Shown: one piece after another, positions 9,017 through 17,225 of the stretch
How the letters are laid out: the number at the start of each line of letters is the position of its first letter
Position numbering within the stretch: position 1 is the first letter of the stretch
Source: Mycobacterium ahvazicum
Lineage (GTDB): Bacteria; Actinomycetota; Actinomycetes; Mycobacteriales; Mycobacteriaceae
Direction: 5' to 3'
DNA: 64,000 nucleotides
Assembly: GCF_900176255.2 (NCBI RefSeq)
Contig: NZ_FXEG02000005.1
Span: 62,001 to 126,000 of the forward strand
Program-made: the position numbers and the translations under genes
The notes under the pieces: generated by a model
What the model saw: the letters and a program-made list of their open reading frames with translations, nothing else
Told to the model about the DNA's origin: nothing
Database searches by the model: none

Positions 9017-9301
9017 ATGGCCGTACTGACGGATGAGCAAGTAGATGCCGCTCTTCCCGATCTCGACGGTTGGGAACGTGCGGATGGGGCATTGCGCCGC
9101 TCGATCAAGTTTGGAAGTTTCTTGGACGGCATCGACGCGGTGCGCCGGGTCGGCGAGCACGCCGAAAGTAAAGACCATCACCCGGATATCGATATCCGTT
9201 GGCGGACAGTGACTTTCGCACTTGTCACGCACTCTGAAGGCGGAATCACCAAAAACGACATCGAGATGGCACGCGATATCAACGGGATCGTCGGGAGCTA
9301 G
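9017..9301 (+). CDS. phhB: Pterin-4a-carbinolamine dehydratase (Rv1159A-like)
   Basis: 94 residues, full length for the PCD/DCoH family, with the active-site motif DHHPDIDIRW (about residues 54-63) and the preceding helix DGIDAVRRVGEHAES. The enzyme dehydrates 4a-hydroxytetrahydrobiopterin; in mycobacteria no aromatic-amino-acid hydroxylase neighbour is present, so a role in other pterin or carbinolamine chemistry, or none, remains possible. The ATG at 9017 has AGAAAGG upstream. Its TAG overlaps the stop of pimE on the other strand in CTAG (9298-9301). Confidence 0.92.
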   Translation: MAVLTDEQVDAALPDLDGWERADGALRRSIKFGSFLDGIDAVRRVGEHAESKDHHPDIDIRWRTVTFALVTHSEGGITKNDIEMARDINGIVGS

Positions 9302-10626
9302 CCCAGCGACGGCGCCGCCCGTGGGCGAGACTGCTGGGCCGGCGTCGCATCAGAGCGGCCGACTCGTTTGCCGGACGTGGCGATGACAACCAGGGTTGCC
9401 ACTGCGGCCACCGTGTACGCCAGCCCAGCCCACGCGAAGTACCAGGGCCGGCTGATCTGCCAGATGTTCGGCTGAGCGAACAACAACAGCCACGGCACGC
9501 CGACGATGGTCAGCGCCAACCAGCCCCAGCCCGCGACCCGCATTGCGCGTCGCTCGCGCCTGGGTCCGTGAATCAGCCAGATCATCAGCGGCACCAGCCA
9601 CACCCAGTGATGGGTCCACGAAATGGGTGACATCAGCAGCGCGAACATCTCGACCACCAGCAACTTGCCGAGCCGATCCGAGGAGTCCACGGCTCGCCAC
9701 GCCAGGATGGCCAGTACCGCCGTCACGGCGATGGCGATCACGACCGGCGGACCGAAGCCGGCGTCGTGACCCAGGATCCGGGAAATGCCGCCCCGCCACG
9801 ACTGATTGATCGAGGTCGCGATCGGCCCCACCCGGTGGGCGTCGCCGAGCAGATCGGTGAAGTAGTAGCGAGTCTGATCGCCGACGATCAACATCGACAG
9901 CGCGATGGTGCCGAAGAACACAACCGCCGAAAACGCGGCCGCGGCGAATCGCCGGACGCCCACCAGATAAACCCCGGCGATCGCCGGGGTCAATTTGATC
10001 CCCGCCGCCACGCCGACCAACAGTCCGGATAGCCACCAGCGCGTCGTGTAGATCGCGCAGAGCACCGCGAGCATCAGAAAGACATTGATCTGCCCGTAGT
10101 CGAAGTTGTTGCGCAGCGGCTCGATCCAGATCGTGATCGCGGTCCACGCCATCGCGACACGCCGGCCACTGCCGGGCGGCACGCCGAGTAGTCGCTGGCT
10201 GATGCGAACCGAGGCGTACAGCGCGGCCATCGTCGCGGCCAGCCACAGGAAGCCGGTCAGGCCAAACGGCAACAGGTGCAACGGGTAGAAGACGATCGCC
10301 GCGAACGGCGGATAGGTGAACGGCAACGGGAAGTCCGGTGTGCGCTCGCTGTAGACGAAGTCGTACAGGGTGCCGGGGTGCTCCAGCGCGGCCGCGCCGC
10401 CGAGATAGACGTGCAGGTCGACGAAGTTCGCGCCGTTGCGCGTCAGGTACGTCAAGGCGAGTCGTGCGGCGACGCTCACGACCAACAGCAGCGGCGCGGC
10501 GGAGCTGATCACACTCGCCATCCGCCGGGAGATGGGTGCCGCCCGGGCGGCCACATTGGTGTCTACCCGCCTGACTTTAGCGACCGCGGCGGACGCTGTG
10601 GTGTTGTCCGTCGCCACCCCCGGCAC
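9298..10626 (-). CDS. pimE: PimE, polyprenol-phosphate-mannose-dependent alpha-1,2-mannosyltransferase
   Basis: About 442 residues with roughly ten membrane segments. GT-C/GT87 glycosyltransferase that adds the alpha-1,2-mannose to Ac1PIM4 to give Ac1PIM5 on the outer face of the membrane. The first extracytoplasmic loop carries NGANFVDLHVY with Asp70, the position equivalent to the catalytic Asp58 of the M. smegmatis enzyme. PLPFTYPPFAA, NQSWRGG and MSPISWTHHWVWL are family landmarks. The start is a GTG; a second GTG three codons later is equally possible. LpqW, a regulator of the same pathway, is encoded at 2281-4155. Confidence 0.93.
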   Translation of the reverse strand: MPGVATDNTTASAAVAKVRRVDTNVAARAAPISRRMASVISSAAPLLLVVSVAARLALTYLTRNGANFVDLHVYLGGAAALEHPGTLYDFVYSERTPDFPLPFTYPPFAAIVFYPLHLLPFGLTGFLWLAATMAALYASVRISQRLLGVPPGSGRRVAMAWTAITIWIEPLRNNFDYGQINVFLMLAVLCAIYTTRWWLSGLLVGVAAGIKLTPAIAGVYLVGVRRFAAAAFSAVVFFGTIALSMLIVGDQTRYYFTDLLGDAHRVGPIATSINQSWRGGISRILGHDAGFGPPVVIAIAVTAVLAILAWRAVDSSDRLGKLLVVEMFALLMSPISWTHHWVWLVPLMIWLIHGPRRERRAMRVAGWGWLALTIVGVPWLLLFAQPNIWQISRPWYFAWAGLAYTVAAVATLVVIATSGKRVGRSDATPAQQSRPRAAPSLG

Positions 10627-10803
10627 GCGCCGAGCAGCGGACTTTGCCGGCGATCCGCAGTCGCGGCCGCGTCCGCAACCGTCTGGTCACCGCCATCACT
10701 CGTCTCGATAACGATCAAATAAATGCCACACGTGTCACTTGAGTCCCACCAGCATCAAAGTAGCTTCGGCTCCGTCACCTGTTGTCGATCCCTTGGGGGA
10801 GCA

Positions 10804-11481
10804 ATGCCAAGCATCTGGACTTACGTGAAAGCCGCCGCCGTTGTCGTCGGTTCGTCCGCCGCCCTACTCACGGGCGGTATCGCCCACGCCGACCCGGCGC
10901 CGATTCCCGACCCCGGCCTGCAGAACATCCCGCAGCAGTTGATCGCTTCGGCGGCCAACGCTCCGCAGATTCTGCAGAACCTCGCGACCGCTCTCGGTGC
11001 GCAGCCGCCGCAGGCTCCGCCCCAGCCCGGTATCACCTTCCCGGGCCTGAGCTCGGCCGCACAGGCGCCCGCGGCGTCCGCCCCGGCGGGTGTCCCGTCG
11101 ATTCCGGGACTCACCCCGGCAACGCCCGCCCCCACGGCGGCCAGCCCGACGGTTCCCGGCCTCAGCTCGATTCCTGGATTGGGCCAGACCACACCGGCGG
11201 CTCCCACCGCGCCGGCGAGTTCCGGTATCCCCGGGCTGAGCTCGATCCCGGGCCTGACGTCACCGGCGGCGCCGGCCGCCGCACCGGCGTCGGCACCCCA
11301 GGTGGCGAATGTGAACATGCCGGCACTGCCCGGCCTGCCGCTGAACGTGCCGCCGAAGCTGTCGCTTCCGGGCGACCTGACGTCGCTCGCCGCGGGCGCC
11401 GTCCCGGGGACGGCAGCCGCGCCGGCCGCCGCCGCGCCGGCGGCTACCCCGCTGTCGCCGCTGCTCTCGGCCATTCCCTGA
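10804..11481 (+). CDS. Secreted Ala/Pro-rich protein (Rv1158c-like)
   Basis: 225 residues. The ATG at 10804 follows GGGGGA. A Sec signal peptide with the site AHA-DP (residues 27-30) leads into a low-complexity mature region rich in Pro, Ala, Gly and Ser, with recurring IPGLSSIPGL-like units between about residues 95 and 155. There are no Cys residues in the mature part. The protein is probably exported to the cell wall or medium; function unknown. It is followed 47 bases later by a second secreted Pro/Ala-rich gene and is divergent from pimE. Confidence 0.85.
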   Translation: MPSIWTYVKAAAVVVGSSAALLTGGIAHADPAPIPDPGLQNIPQQLIASAANAPQILQNLATALGAQPPQAPPQPGITFPGLSSAAQAPAASAPAGVPSIPGLTPATPAPTAASPTVPGLSSIPGLGQTTPAAPTAPASSGIPGLSSIPGLTSPAAPAAAPASAPQVANVNMPALPGLPLNVPPKLSLPGDLTSLAAGAVPGTAAAPAAAAPAATPLSPLLSAIP

Positions 11482-11528
11482 GCAGTTCGTTAAACGGCTA
11501 ATCCACTACCGAAGGACCGGAGGACATC

Positions 11529-12605
11529 GTGGCAAGCAGTTGGAATCTGTCCAGAGGTTTGGCCGCGGTCGTGACGGCATCGGTTGCCGCGTTCGGGCTT
11601 TGCCCGAGCGCGGCAGCCGATCCGGCGGCACCGCAGCCGACACCCCAACAAAGCGCGACCCAGGGCCTGCCCGGCCTGCCCGCGCTGTCGCAGCTGAGCC
11701 CGATCATTCAGCAGGCCGCGACCGACCCCGGCCAAGCCACGCAGCTGCTGATGGCCGCGGCCCAGGCGTTCACCCATAACCCGTCGGCGCCCGGCGAATC
11801 GAAGAACGTGGCCGCGTCGGTGAATCAATTCGTTCAGGAGCCGGGTGCCCCGGTTCCCGGTGCGCCGGCTCCGGCGCCCATCGCCGCCCCGTCCGAGCAT
11901 GTGCCCGGTGCCGGCATCGTGCCGGGCGCCCAGGCTCATCTGCCGACCGGCATCGACCCGGTCCACGCCGCGGGCCCGGCCCCGGCGGCGGCTCCCCCGG
12001 CCGGCACGCCACACGCTCCGGTACCCGGCGCCGCTCCCGGTCCGGCTCCCGAGGCCGCACCCGCGCCAGGCCCCGCACCCGCTCCGGCCGCGGCACCGGC
12101 TCCGGCCCCCTCGGCGGCACCCGCACCCGCACCAACGCCCGCGCCGGCCCCGGGCGCGGCCCCGGCGGCCGCGACGGCCCCGGGTTTCGGCCCTGACGCA
12201 CCGGTCACGCAGGACTTCATGTATCCCTCAGTCGGCAGCAACTGCCTCGCCGACGGCAGCAGCGCGCTGGCAACCGCGCTGTCGGTGGCCGGGCCGGCCC
12301 CGATCCCGACGCCCGGCCCCAAGCCAGGCCAGACCGCCTACGTGTTCACCGCGGTCGGGACGCCCGGACCCGCCGAGGTGCAGAAGCTACCGCTGAACGT
12401 CACCTGGGTGAACCTGACGACGGGCAAGTCGGGCACCGTGACCCTCACGCCCCGCACCGACATCAATCCCGAGGGACCGACGACATTGACCGCGATCGCC
12501 GACACCGGTTCGGGCAGCATCATGTCGACGATCTTCGGTCAGGTCACGACCAAAGAAAAGCAGTGCCAGTTCCTGCCCACCATCGGCTCGACGGTGGTGC
12601 CCTGA
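11529..12605 (+). CDS. Secreted Ala/Pro-rich protein with C-terminal domain (Rv1157c-like)
   Basis: 358 residues from a GTG preceded by GGAGG at 5 bases. The signal peptide ends SAAA-DP near residue 30. The middle (about residues 100-215) is an almost pure Pro-Ala-Gly linker; the C-terminal 130 residues form an ordered domain with two Cys residues (VGSNCLADG and EKQCQFLP), likely a disulphide, and LNVTWVNLTTGKSGTVTLTP strands. The layout suggests a wall-spanning linker carrying an external domain. It is paired with the gene just upstream and has the length of Rv1157c. Function unknown. Confidence 0.87.
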   Translation: MASSWNLSRGLAAVVTASVAAFGLCPSAAADPAAPQPTPQQSATQGLPGLPALSQLSPIIQQAATDPGQATQLLMAAAQAFTHNPSAPGESKNVAASVNQFVQEPGAPVPGAPAPAPIAAPSEHVPGAGIVPGAQAHLPTGIDPVHAAGPAPAAAPPAGTPHAPVPGAAPGPAPEAAPAPGPAPAPAAAPAPAPSAAPAPAPTPAPAPGAAPAAATAPGFGPDAPVTQDFMYPSVGSNCLADGSSALATALSVAGPAPIPTPGPKPGQTAYVFTAVGTPGPAEVQKLPLNVTWVNLTTGKSGTVTLTPRTDINPEGPTTLTAIADTGSGSIMSTIFGQVTTKEKQCQFLPTIGSTVVP

Positions 12606-12618
12606 AGCCAGGGGTTGG

Positions 12619-12765
12619 CTAGTACGCCATGAACAGGATGGCGTCGCGGTCGTACTCCAGGCCCGGATGAACGCTGGACAGGTGAGCCTGGGTCAGCTCG
12701 ACCAGCTCATCCTCATCCTTGCCGACGATGGCTTCTCCGCACGGACACGTCAGGTGTGTCTTCAC
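12619..12765 (-). CDS. 48-residue DUF1059-like small protein
   Basis: GTG at 12765 to TAG at 12619, beginning VKTHLTCPCGEAIVGKDEDELVELTQAHL and ending ILFMAY. The Cys-Pro-Cys pair near the N-terminus plus His29 and the HPG motif fit the DUF1059 type of small, probably metal-binding proteins. GGGAAGGG lies upstream of the GTG. It is too short for usual gene-length cutoffs and easily missed. It follows the HhH-GPD gene on the same strand after 28 bases and is probably co-transcribed with it. Confidence 0.7.
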   Translation of the reverse strand: MKTHLTCPCGEAIVGKDEDELVELTQAHLSSVHPGLEYDRDAILFMAY

Positions 12766-12793
12766 GTTGCCGCCCTTCCCTTCTGGTGACCTA

Positions 12794-13384
12794 CTACTTA
12801 GCCGCCTTGGCTGCCGCTTTCATCTGCTTCTTGTACGCGCGCACTTTCCCCATCGACTGGTCGTCGACGATGTCGGCGACGGAGATATGTGTGCCGGCCT
12901 TGCCGAACTGTCCGGCCGCGGTGCGCCAGCCTTTCGCGGTGACGCCGTACTGCTTGCCCAGCAGCGCCAGGAAGATCTGCGCCTTGACCTCACCGAAACC
13001 GGGCAGGCCCTTGATGCGCCGCAGCAGCTCGTCGCCGTCGGGATCGCCGGCGGTCCACAAGCCCGCGGCGTCGCCGTCGTAGCGGTCCACGACGATCTGG
13101 GCCAGGGTCTGGATGCGCTTGGCCATCGACCCCGGAAACCGGTGTATCGCAGGCTTTTCCGAGCACAACGCGGCGAACTTGTCGGGGTCGTAGTCGGCGA
13201 TCTCGGCGGCGCTGAAGCTGCCCATCCGGTCCGCGATCTTCTTCGGTCCCGCGAAAGCGGTCTCGAACGTGACCTGCTGGTCCAGCACCATCCCGACGAG
13301 CAGGGCCAACGGGTCGCTGGCCAGCAGCGCGTCGGCCTCAGGATCCTGCGCGAGGCAAAGTTTCACAGTCGACAGACTACCCAC
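12794..13384 (-). CDS. HhH-GPD superfamily base-excision-type protein (Rv1156-like)
   Basis: 196 residues with the helix-hairpin-helix-GPD fold of DNA glycosylases: DPLALLVGMVLDQQVTFETAFAGPKKIADRMG near the N-terminus and the hairpin IKGLPGFGEVKAQIFLALLGKQYG at about residues 123-146. The C-terminal tail is Lys/Ala-rich. The catalytic Asp of the family is not obvious, so a glycosylase activity is only presumed. The GTG at 13384 is the longest start; a GTG six codons later gives a 190-residue protein. It is convergent with the secreted-protein pair and divergent from the SnoaL-like gene. Confidence 0.83.
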   Translation of the reverse strand: MGSLSTVKLCLAQDPEADALLASDPLALLVGMVLDQQVTFETAFAGPKKIADRMGSFSAAEIADYDPDKFAALCSEKPAIHRFPGSMAKRIQTLAQIVVDRYDGDAAGLWTAGDPDGDELLRRIKGLPGFGEVKAQIFLALLGKQYGVTAKGWRTAAGQFGKAGTHISVADIVDDQSMGKVRAYKKQMKAAAKAAK

Positions 13385-13433
13385 CAGAAAGGCGCCGGCG
13401 ACCAGCGCATTACCACCGGGTTATCGTGGCGAG

Positions 13434-13964
13434 GTGGTGGATGAAGCCAAATTGGCCCTGATGGTTGCCCGCGACGAACTGCATCAGCTCGTCACCGCCT
13501 ATTGCCGGGCCGTCGACCGCGCGGACTACGGCGCGCTCCGGGATCTCTACCACCCGGACGCGACCGATTCACACGGCTCGTTCTCGTCGGGCGGCGTGGA
13601 ACCGTTCATCGCGCAGCTACAGGCGGCCGAGCCGTATGTGCGTGTCTCCCAACACAACATCACCACCACGAACTTCGTGGTCGACGGCGACGGGGCCCGT
13701 GGCGAGATCTACTGCCTGGTGTTTCACACCTTCGCCGGTCCCGAACACGACATCGACGTGATCATCGGCGGTCGGTACCTGGACACCTATATCCGCCACG
13801 ACGGCCGCTGGAAGTTCTTCCAACGCACCATCGTGGCGGATTGGGCTTATCAAAACGACCCGTCCCAAGTCGACTTCAGCCATCCCAGCACCCGCGCCAG
13901 CATGCGCGGCAAGCCGGGCAAGGCCGACCCGTCGATCGGACTCTTCGCCCCGGGGCTGAGCTAA
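13434..13964 (+). CDS. SnoaL-like/NTF2-fold protein
   Basis: 176 residues from two tandem GTG codons (VVDEAKLALMVARDELHQLV). The cone-shaped NTF2 fold is indicated by the N-terminal helix, YCRAVDRADYGALRDLYHPDATDSHG, and the C-terminal strands HDIDVIIGGRYLDTYIRHDGRWKFFQR. Proteins of this group are hydratases, cyclases or dehydratases with a pocket Asp/His; the substrate cannot be inferred. Only 49 bases separate its start from the divergent HhH-GPD gene. No paired oxygenase lies next to it. Confidence 0.8.
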   Translation: MVDEAKLALMVARDELHQLVTAYCRAVDRADYGALRDLYHPDATDSHGSFSSGGVEPFIAQLQAAEPYVRVSQHNITTTNFVVDGDGARGEIYCLVFHTFAGPEHDIDVIIGGRYLDTYIRHDGRWKFFQRTIVADWAYQNDPSQVDFSHPSTRASMRGKPGKADPSIGLFAPGLS

Positions 13965-13994
13965 AGCTCTGTCCGCCAACAACTCTGGGGCAGA

Positions 13995-14198
13995 CTAGCC
14001 GCCGCTCTTGCGACGAAATTCCCGACGGCCCCCGCCCGCGGCGCCGTGCGCCCGGGCCTGCTTGCCGCCACTGTCTTTGTGGTCGGACCCGCCTGCGGAC
14101 TTGGCCATCTTGCGCTCCAACGCTTCGCGAAACTTGCGCTTGTTGTCGTCCTCGCCCTGCGCGGGCGTGGCATCTTTTCCGGGAGTCGTGTCGGCCAT
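13995..14198 (-). CDS. DUF5302-type small charged protein
   Basis: 67 residues, strongly charged and predicted to be largely disordered: NKRKFREALERKMAKSAGGSDHKDSGGKQ followed by a Gly/Arg-rich tail ending RREFRRKSGG. This matches the actinobacterial DUF5302 family as I remember it. It lies 18 bases downstream of the PPOX-class gene at 14217 and is probably translated from the same message. Function unknown; the basic tail would suit nucleic-acid binding, but this is inference. Confidence 0.8.
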   Translation of the reverse strand: MADTTPGKDATPAQGEDDNKRKFREALERKMAKSAGGSDHKDSGGKQARAHGAAGGGRREFRRKSGG

Positions 14199-14216
14199 AT
14201 CGGCAGCCTAGTCCGA

Positions 14217-14660
14217 CTACCGCTTGCCCGGAGGCATCCCGTACAGGTGCGAGATCGGCAACGTCAGCACCACCCGCCGATCGGTGACCATCGCCTCGCG
14301 GTACTCATCCCAATCGGGATGCTCACCGGCGATATTGCGATACAACGCAATCAACGCTTCGACGGTGTCGTCGTCGGGCGCGGCGGCCGGGGGCGTGAGT
14401 TCGGCGGTGCCTTCAGCGACCGCATACGACCAACCGTCGTCGGAGTCGACCAGGATCGACGCCCGCGGATCCCGGCGCAAATTGCGGGTCTTGGCCCGCG
14501 GTTCGGTGATCGACACCCGGATCACCAACTCACGCGGGTCGAAGTGGTAACTCACGTTCGACAGTTGCGGGCGCCCGTCGCGTTTGATCGTGGCCAGCAC
14601 CCCGAGTGAGTTCCCCGCTATCAGTGCCAGCAATTTGTCGTCGAAGACTTGGCGTCCCAT
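14217..14660 (-). CDS. PPOX-class F420-dependent protein (Rv1155-like)
   Basis: 147 residues from the ATG at 14660, the same length as Rv1155. The split beta-barrel of the pyridoxamine 5'-phosphate oxidase superfamily is clear: MGRQVFDDKLLALIAGNSLGVLATIKRDGRPQLSNVSYHFD, then EPRAKTRNLRRDPRASILVDSDDGWSYAVAEGTAEL. Rv1155 binds cofactor F420 rather than acting as a true PNPOx. A TTG two codons upstream is also in frame. Divergent from the DUF1697 gene with a 35-base gap. Confidence 0.9.
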   Translation of the reverse strand: MGRQVFDDKLLALIAGNSLGVLATIKRDGRPQLSNVSYHFDPRELVIRVSITEPRAKTRNLRRDPRASILVDSDDGWSYAVAEGTAELTPPAAAPDDDTVEALIALYRNIAGEHPDWDEYREAMVTDRRVVLTLPISHLYGMPPGKR

Positions 14661-14695
14661 CCCCAAAGACTACGTCGCTCTGGTGCAATCGGATC

Positions 14696-15229
14696 ATGAC
14701 CAAGTACGCGGTGTTCCTGCGCGGCGTCAACGTCGGCGGCGTCAATGTGAAAATGGCCGAGGTCAAGGCGGCCCTGACCGACGCGGGATTCGCTGCCGTG
14801 CGCACCATCCTGGCCACCGGCAACGTGCTGCTGGAGTCGTCGGCCAAGGCGCCCGGGGTGCGCAAGAAGGCCGAAGCCGCGCTGCGCGAACGGTTCGGCT
14901 ACGACGCGTGGGTCCTGGTCTACGACGTCGACGCGGTGCGTGCCGTCATCGAGGCCTACCCGTACCAGCCCGAGGTCGACGGTTACCAGTCCTACGTCAC
15001 GTTCGTCGCGGACGCCGAGGTGCTCGGCGAGCTCGCGAAGTTGGCCACCGAGGCCGGCTCCGACGAGAAGATCAGCCGCGGTGACGGCGTCATCTACTGG
15101 CAGGTACCCAAGGGCAGCACCCTGGACAGCACGATCGGCAAGACGATGGGCAAGCCCCGGTACAAGTCCTCGACTACTACGCGCAATATGCGAACTCTGG
15201 CCAAAGTCATGCTGGGAAGCGAAACGTAG
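14696..15229 (+). CDS. DUF1697 family protein
   Basis: 177 residues beginning MTKYAVFLRGVNVGGVNVKMAEVKAALTDAGF, the signature of DUF1697 proteins (LRGVNVGG, then a helix and FxxVxTxLATGNVLLES). The C-terminal part has the DGVIYWQVPKGSTLDS block. The family has a ferredoxin-like double fold with no assigned activity. It precedes omt by 15 bases on the same strand, suggesting one transcript. The start is the ATG at 14696, with only a weak GGAT upstream. Confidence 0.85.
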   Translation: MTKYAVFLRGVNVGGVNVKMAEVKAALTDAGFAAVRTILATGNVLLESSAKAPGVRKKAEAALRERFGYDAWVLVYDVDAVRAVIEAYPYQPEVDGYQSYVTFVADAEVLGELAKLATEAGSDEKISRGDGVIYWQVPKGSTLDSTIGKTMGKPRYKSSTTTRNMRTLAKVMLGSET

Positions 15230-15244
15230 GTAAGGTTTTCGACG

Positions 15245-16081
15245 ATGAGCTCTGCCCAAGACACTCCCAAAAAGAAGGTCTCCCTCGGCGGCGTCTCCGA
15301 AACCGCTCTCCTGACGCTGAATGCGCGGGCGCAGGAAGCGCGCCGCCCCGATCCCCTGCTCGTCGATCCGATGGCGGTGGCGCTGGTCGACTCGATCGAC
15401 TACGACTTCGCGAAGTTCGGGCGGCCGCGCCAGGACATCGCGTTGCGCGCACGACTGTTCGACACCCAGGCCGCGTCGTTTCTGACGGGGCACCCGACGG
15501 CCACCGTGGTGGCGCTGGCAGAGGGTCTGCAGACCAGCTTCTGGCGGTTGGACGCGGCGATTCCGGATGCCCAATTCCGTTGGCTGACAGTCGATCTACC
15601 AGAGATCATCGAAATTCGGACCCGACTGCTGCCGGCCTCGCCTCGGGTGGCGGTGTGCGCCCAGTCGGCCCTGGACTACGGCTGGATGGATTCGGTCGAC
15701 GTGGCAGGTGGCGTGTTCATCACCGCCGAGGGGCTACTGATGTATCTGGAGCCCGACCAGGCGATGGGCCTGATTGCCCAGTGCGCCAAGAGATTTCCCG
15801 GCGGCAAGATGATCTTCGACCTGCCGCCGGCCTGGGTGTCCAGGGTGAGCCGGCGCGGTATGCGAACCTCGCGACGCTACACGGGGCCACCGTTGCCGTT
15901 CAGCCTGTCGGCGGCCCAGGTGGCCGACCTGGTCAACACCGTGCCGGGGGTGCGGGCGGTGCGGGATTTGCGACTGCCGCCGGGACGTGGTCGCGCGTTC
16001 AACGCCGCGGTGCGGATGATCTATCGCGCGCCGGTGTTCCAAGCGCTGCGACCGTGCTTGACGCTGCTGGAATTCGGCTAG
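15245..16081 (+). CDS. omt: Omt, class I SAM-dependent O-methyltransferase (LCM-type)
   Basis: 278 residues, corresponding to Rv1153c. Members of this leucine-carboxyl-methyltransferase-like family show an early SLGGVSETALLTLNARAQEARRPDPLLVDPMA block, a modified SAM motif (TVVALAEGLQTSFWRLD), TVDLPEIIEIR and FITAEGLLMYLEPDQAM, all visible here. The substrate is unknown; polyketide- or small-molecule O-methylation is usual. It is preceded by AAGG and by the DUF1697 gene. Its TAG overlaps the GntR gene stop in CTAG (16078-16081). Confidence 0.88.
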   Translation: MSSAQDTPKKKVSLGGVSETALLTLNARAQEARRPDPLLVDPMAVALVDSIDYDFAKFGRPRQDIALRARLFDTQAASFLTGHPTATVVALAEGLQTSFWRLDAAIPDAQFRWLTVDLPEIIEIRTRLLPASPRVAVCAQSALDYGWMDSVDVAGGVFITAEGLLMYLEPDQAMGLIAQCAKRFPGGKMIFDLPPAWVSRVSRRGMRTSRRYTGPPLPFSLSAAQVADLVNTVPGVRAVRDLRLPPGRGRAFNAAVRMIYRAPVFQALRPCLTLLEFG

Positions 16082-16446
16082 CCCTCGTCGGGCACGGCCT
16101 CGATGTAGCGCAGCGCCTCGGCCTTGCCCAACCCGAGTCCGCGGGCGACATGGACATACTCACGGGCCGCGGCCGCCATCGCCGCGTCGGTCGGGTCGTA
16201 GCGGGCGATGAAAGTGCCGAAGCGCCCGCGAGTTTCGACAATGGCCGCTGTCTCCAGCTCACGGTAAGCGCGCGCGACCGTATTGACGGCCACACCCAGT
16301 TGGCCGGCCAGCTCGCGCACGGTCGGCAAGCGGCTGCCGGGCGCCAGGGCGCCTTCCCGCACACCATCGATGACCTGCGTCCGGAGCTGGTCGAAAAGCG
16401 GCCGGCCGCCCTTGAGGTCGACCTTTAGCCATTCGCCCAGCTCCAC
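16078..16446 (-). CDS. GntR-family regulator, YtrA subfamily (Rv1152-like)
   Basis: 122 residues from the GTG at 16446, essentially a winged helix (RPLFDQLRTQVIDGVREGALAPGSRLPTVRELAGQLGVAVNTVARAYRELETAAIVETRGRFGTFI) plus a short dimerisation tail, as in YtrA-type regulators of about 120 residues. It is divergent from cobB with only 39 bases between start codons, so a site bound here would control both genes. Rv1152 has been linked to vancomycin susceptibility in M. tuberculosis. No clear operator palindrome was found in the gap. Confidence 0.88.
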   Translation of the reverse strand: MELGEWLKVDLKGGRPLFDQLRTQVIDGVREGALAPGSRLPTVRELAGQLGVAVNTVARAYRELETAAIVETRGRFGTFIARYDPTDAAMAAAAREYVHVARGLGLGKAEALRYIEAVPDEG

Positions 16447-16485
16447 GTATCCAGTATTACCCCAACCAGCGCTATGTTGGTGGCT

Positions 16486-17202
16486 ATGCGAGTGACGGTG
16501 CTCAGCGGCGCAGGGATCTCCGCGGAGAGTGGAGTGCCGACATTTCGCGACGACAAAAACGGATTGTGGGCCCGTTTCGACCCCTACGAGTTGTCCAGCA
16601 CCCAGGGCTGGGTCAATAACCCCGAACGGGTGTGGGCCTGGTATCTGTGGCGGCACCACCTGGTGGGCACCGTCGAACCCAACGACGGGCACCGGGCCAT
16701 CGCGGCCTGGCAGGACTACGCCGAGGTCAGCGTCGTCACCCAGAATGTCGACGACCTACACGAGCGCGCCGGCAGCAGTCCGGTCCATCACCTACACGGC
16801 AGCCTTTTCGAATTCCGTTGCGCGAGTTGCGGTCTGCCCTATCACGAGACCCTGCCCGCGATGGCCGAGCCGGCGATCGAGGTGCAACCGCCGCTGTGCC
16901 CCCGCTGCGGTGGGCTGATCCGGCCCGACATCGTCTGGTTCGGCGAGCAGCTGCCCGAAGGCCCGTGGAGCCACGCCGTCGAGGCGACCCACACGGCCGA
17001 CGTGATGGTGGTCGTCGGGACCTCGGCGATCGTCTACCCGGCCGCCGGCCTCGCCGATCTCGCACTCTCGCGCGGCGTCACCGTGATCGAGGTCAACCCC
17101 GAGCCCACCCCTTTGTCGGGCAGCGTCACGCTCTGCATCCGCGAGTCCGCGAGTCAAGCCCTGCCGGGGCTGCTGCAAAAACTACCCGCGCTGCTGAAGT
17201 AG
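16486..17202 (+). CDS. cobB: CobB-type NAD-dependent sirtuin deacylase (Rv1151c-like)
   Basis: 238 residues from the ATG at 16486. Sirtuin landmarks: GAGISAESGVPTFRD (residues 8-21), QNVD (86-89), catalytic His104 in LHGS, zinc Cys pairs 112/115 and 138/141, and VVVGTSAIVYPAA. Tyr53 and Arg56 (YLWR) form the acidic-acyl pocket of class III sirtuins, so desuccinylase as well as deacetylase activity is expected. It removes acyl groups from lysines of metabolic enzymes. Divergent from a GntR gene. Confidence 0.94.
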   Translation: MRVTVLSGAGISAESGVPTFRDDKNGLWARFDPYELSSTQGWVNNPERVWAWYLWRHHLVGTVEPNDGHRAIAAWQDYAEVSVVTQNVDDLHERAGSSPVHHLHGSLFEFRCASCGLPYHETLPAMAEPAIEVQPPLCPRCGGLIRPDIVWFGEQLPEGPWSHAVEATHTADVMVVVGTSAIVYPAAGLADLALSRGVTVIEVNPEPTPLSGSVTLCIRESASQALPGLLQKLPALLK

Positions 17203-17225
17203 CGGATTCGCGGCGGCCCAGCGGA

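Noticed and set aside
16447..16485. GTATCCAGTAT in the GntR/cobB gap as a GntR operator
   Set aside because: The repeats are direct and imperfect rather than inverted; too weak to call.
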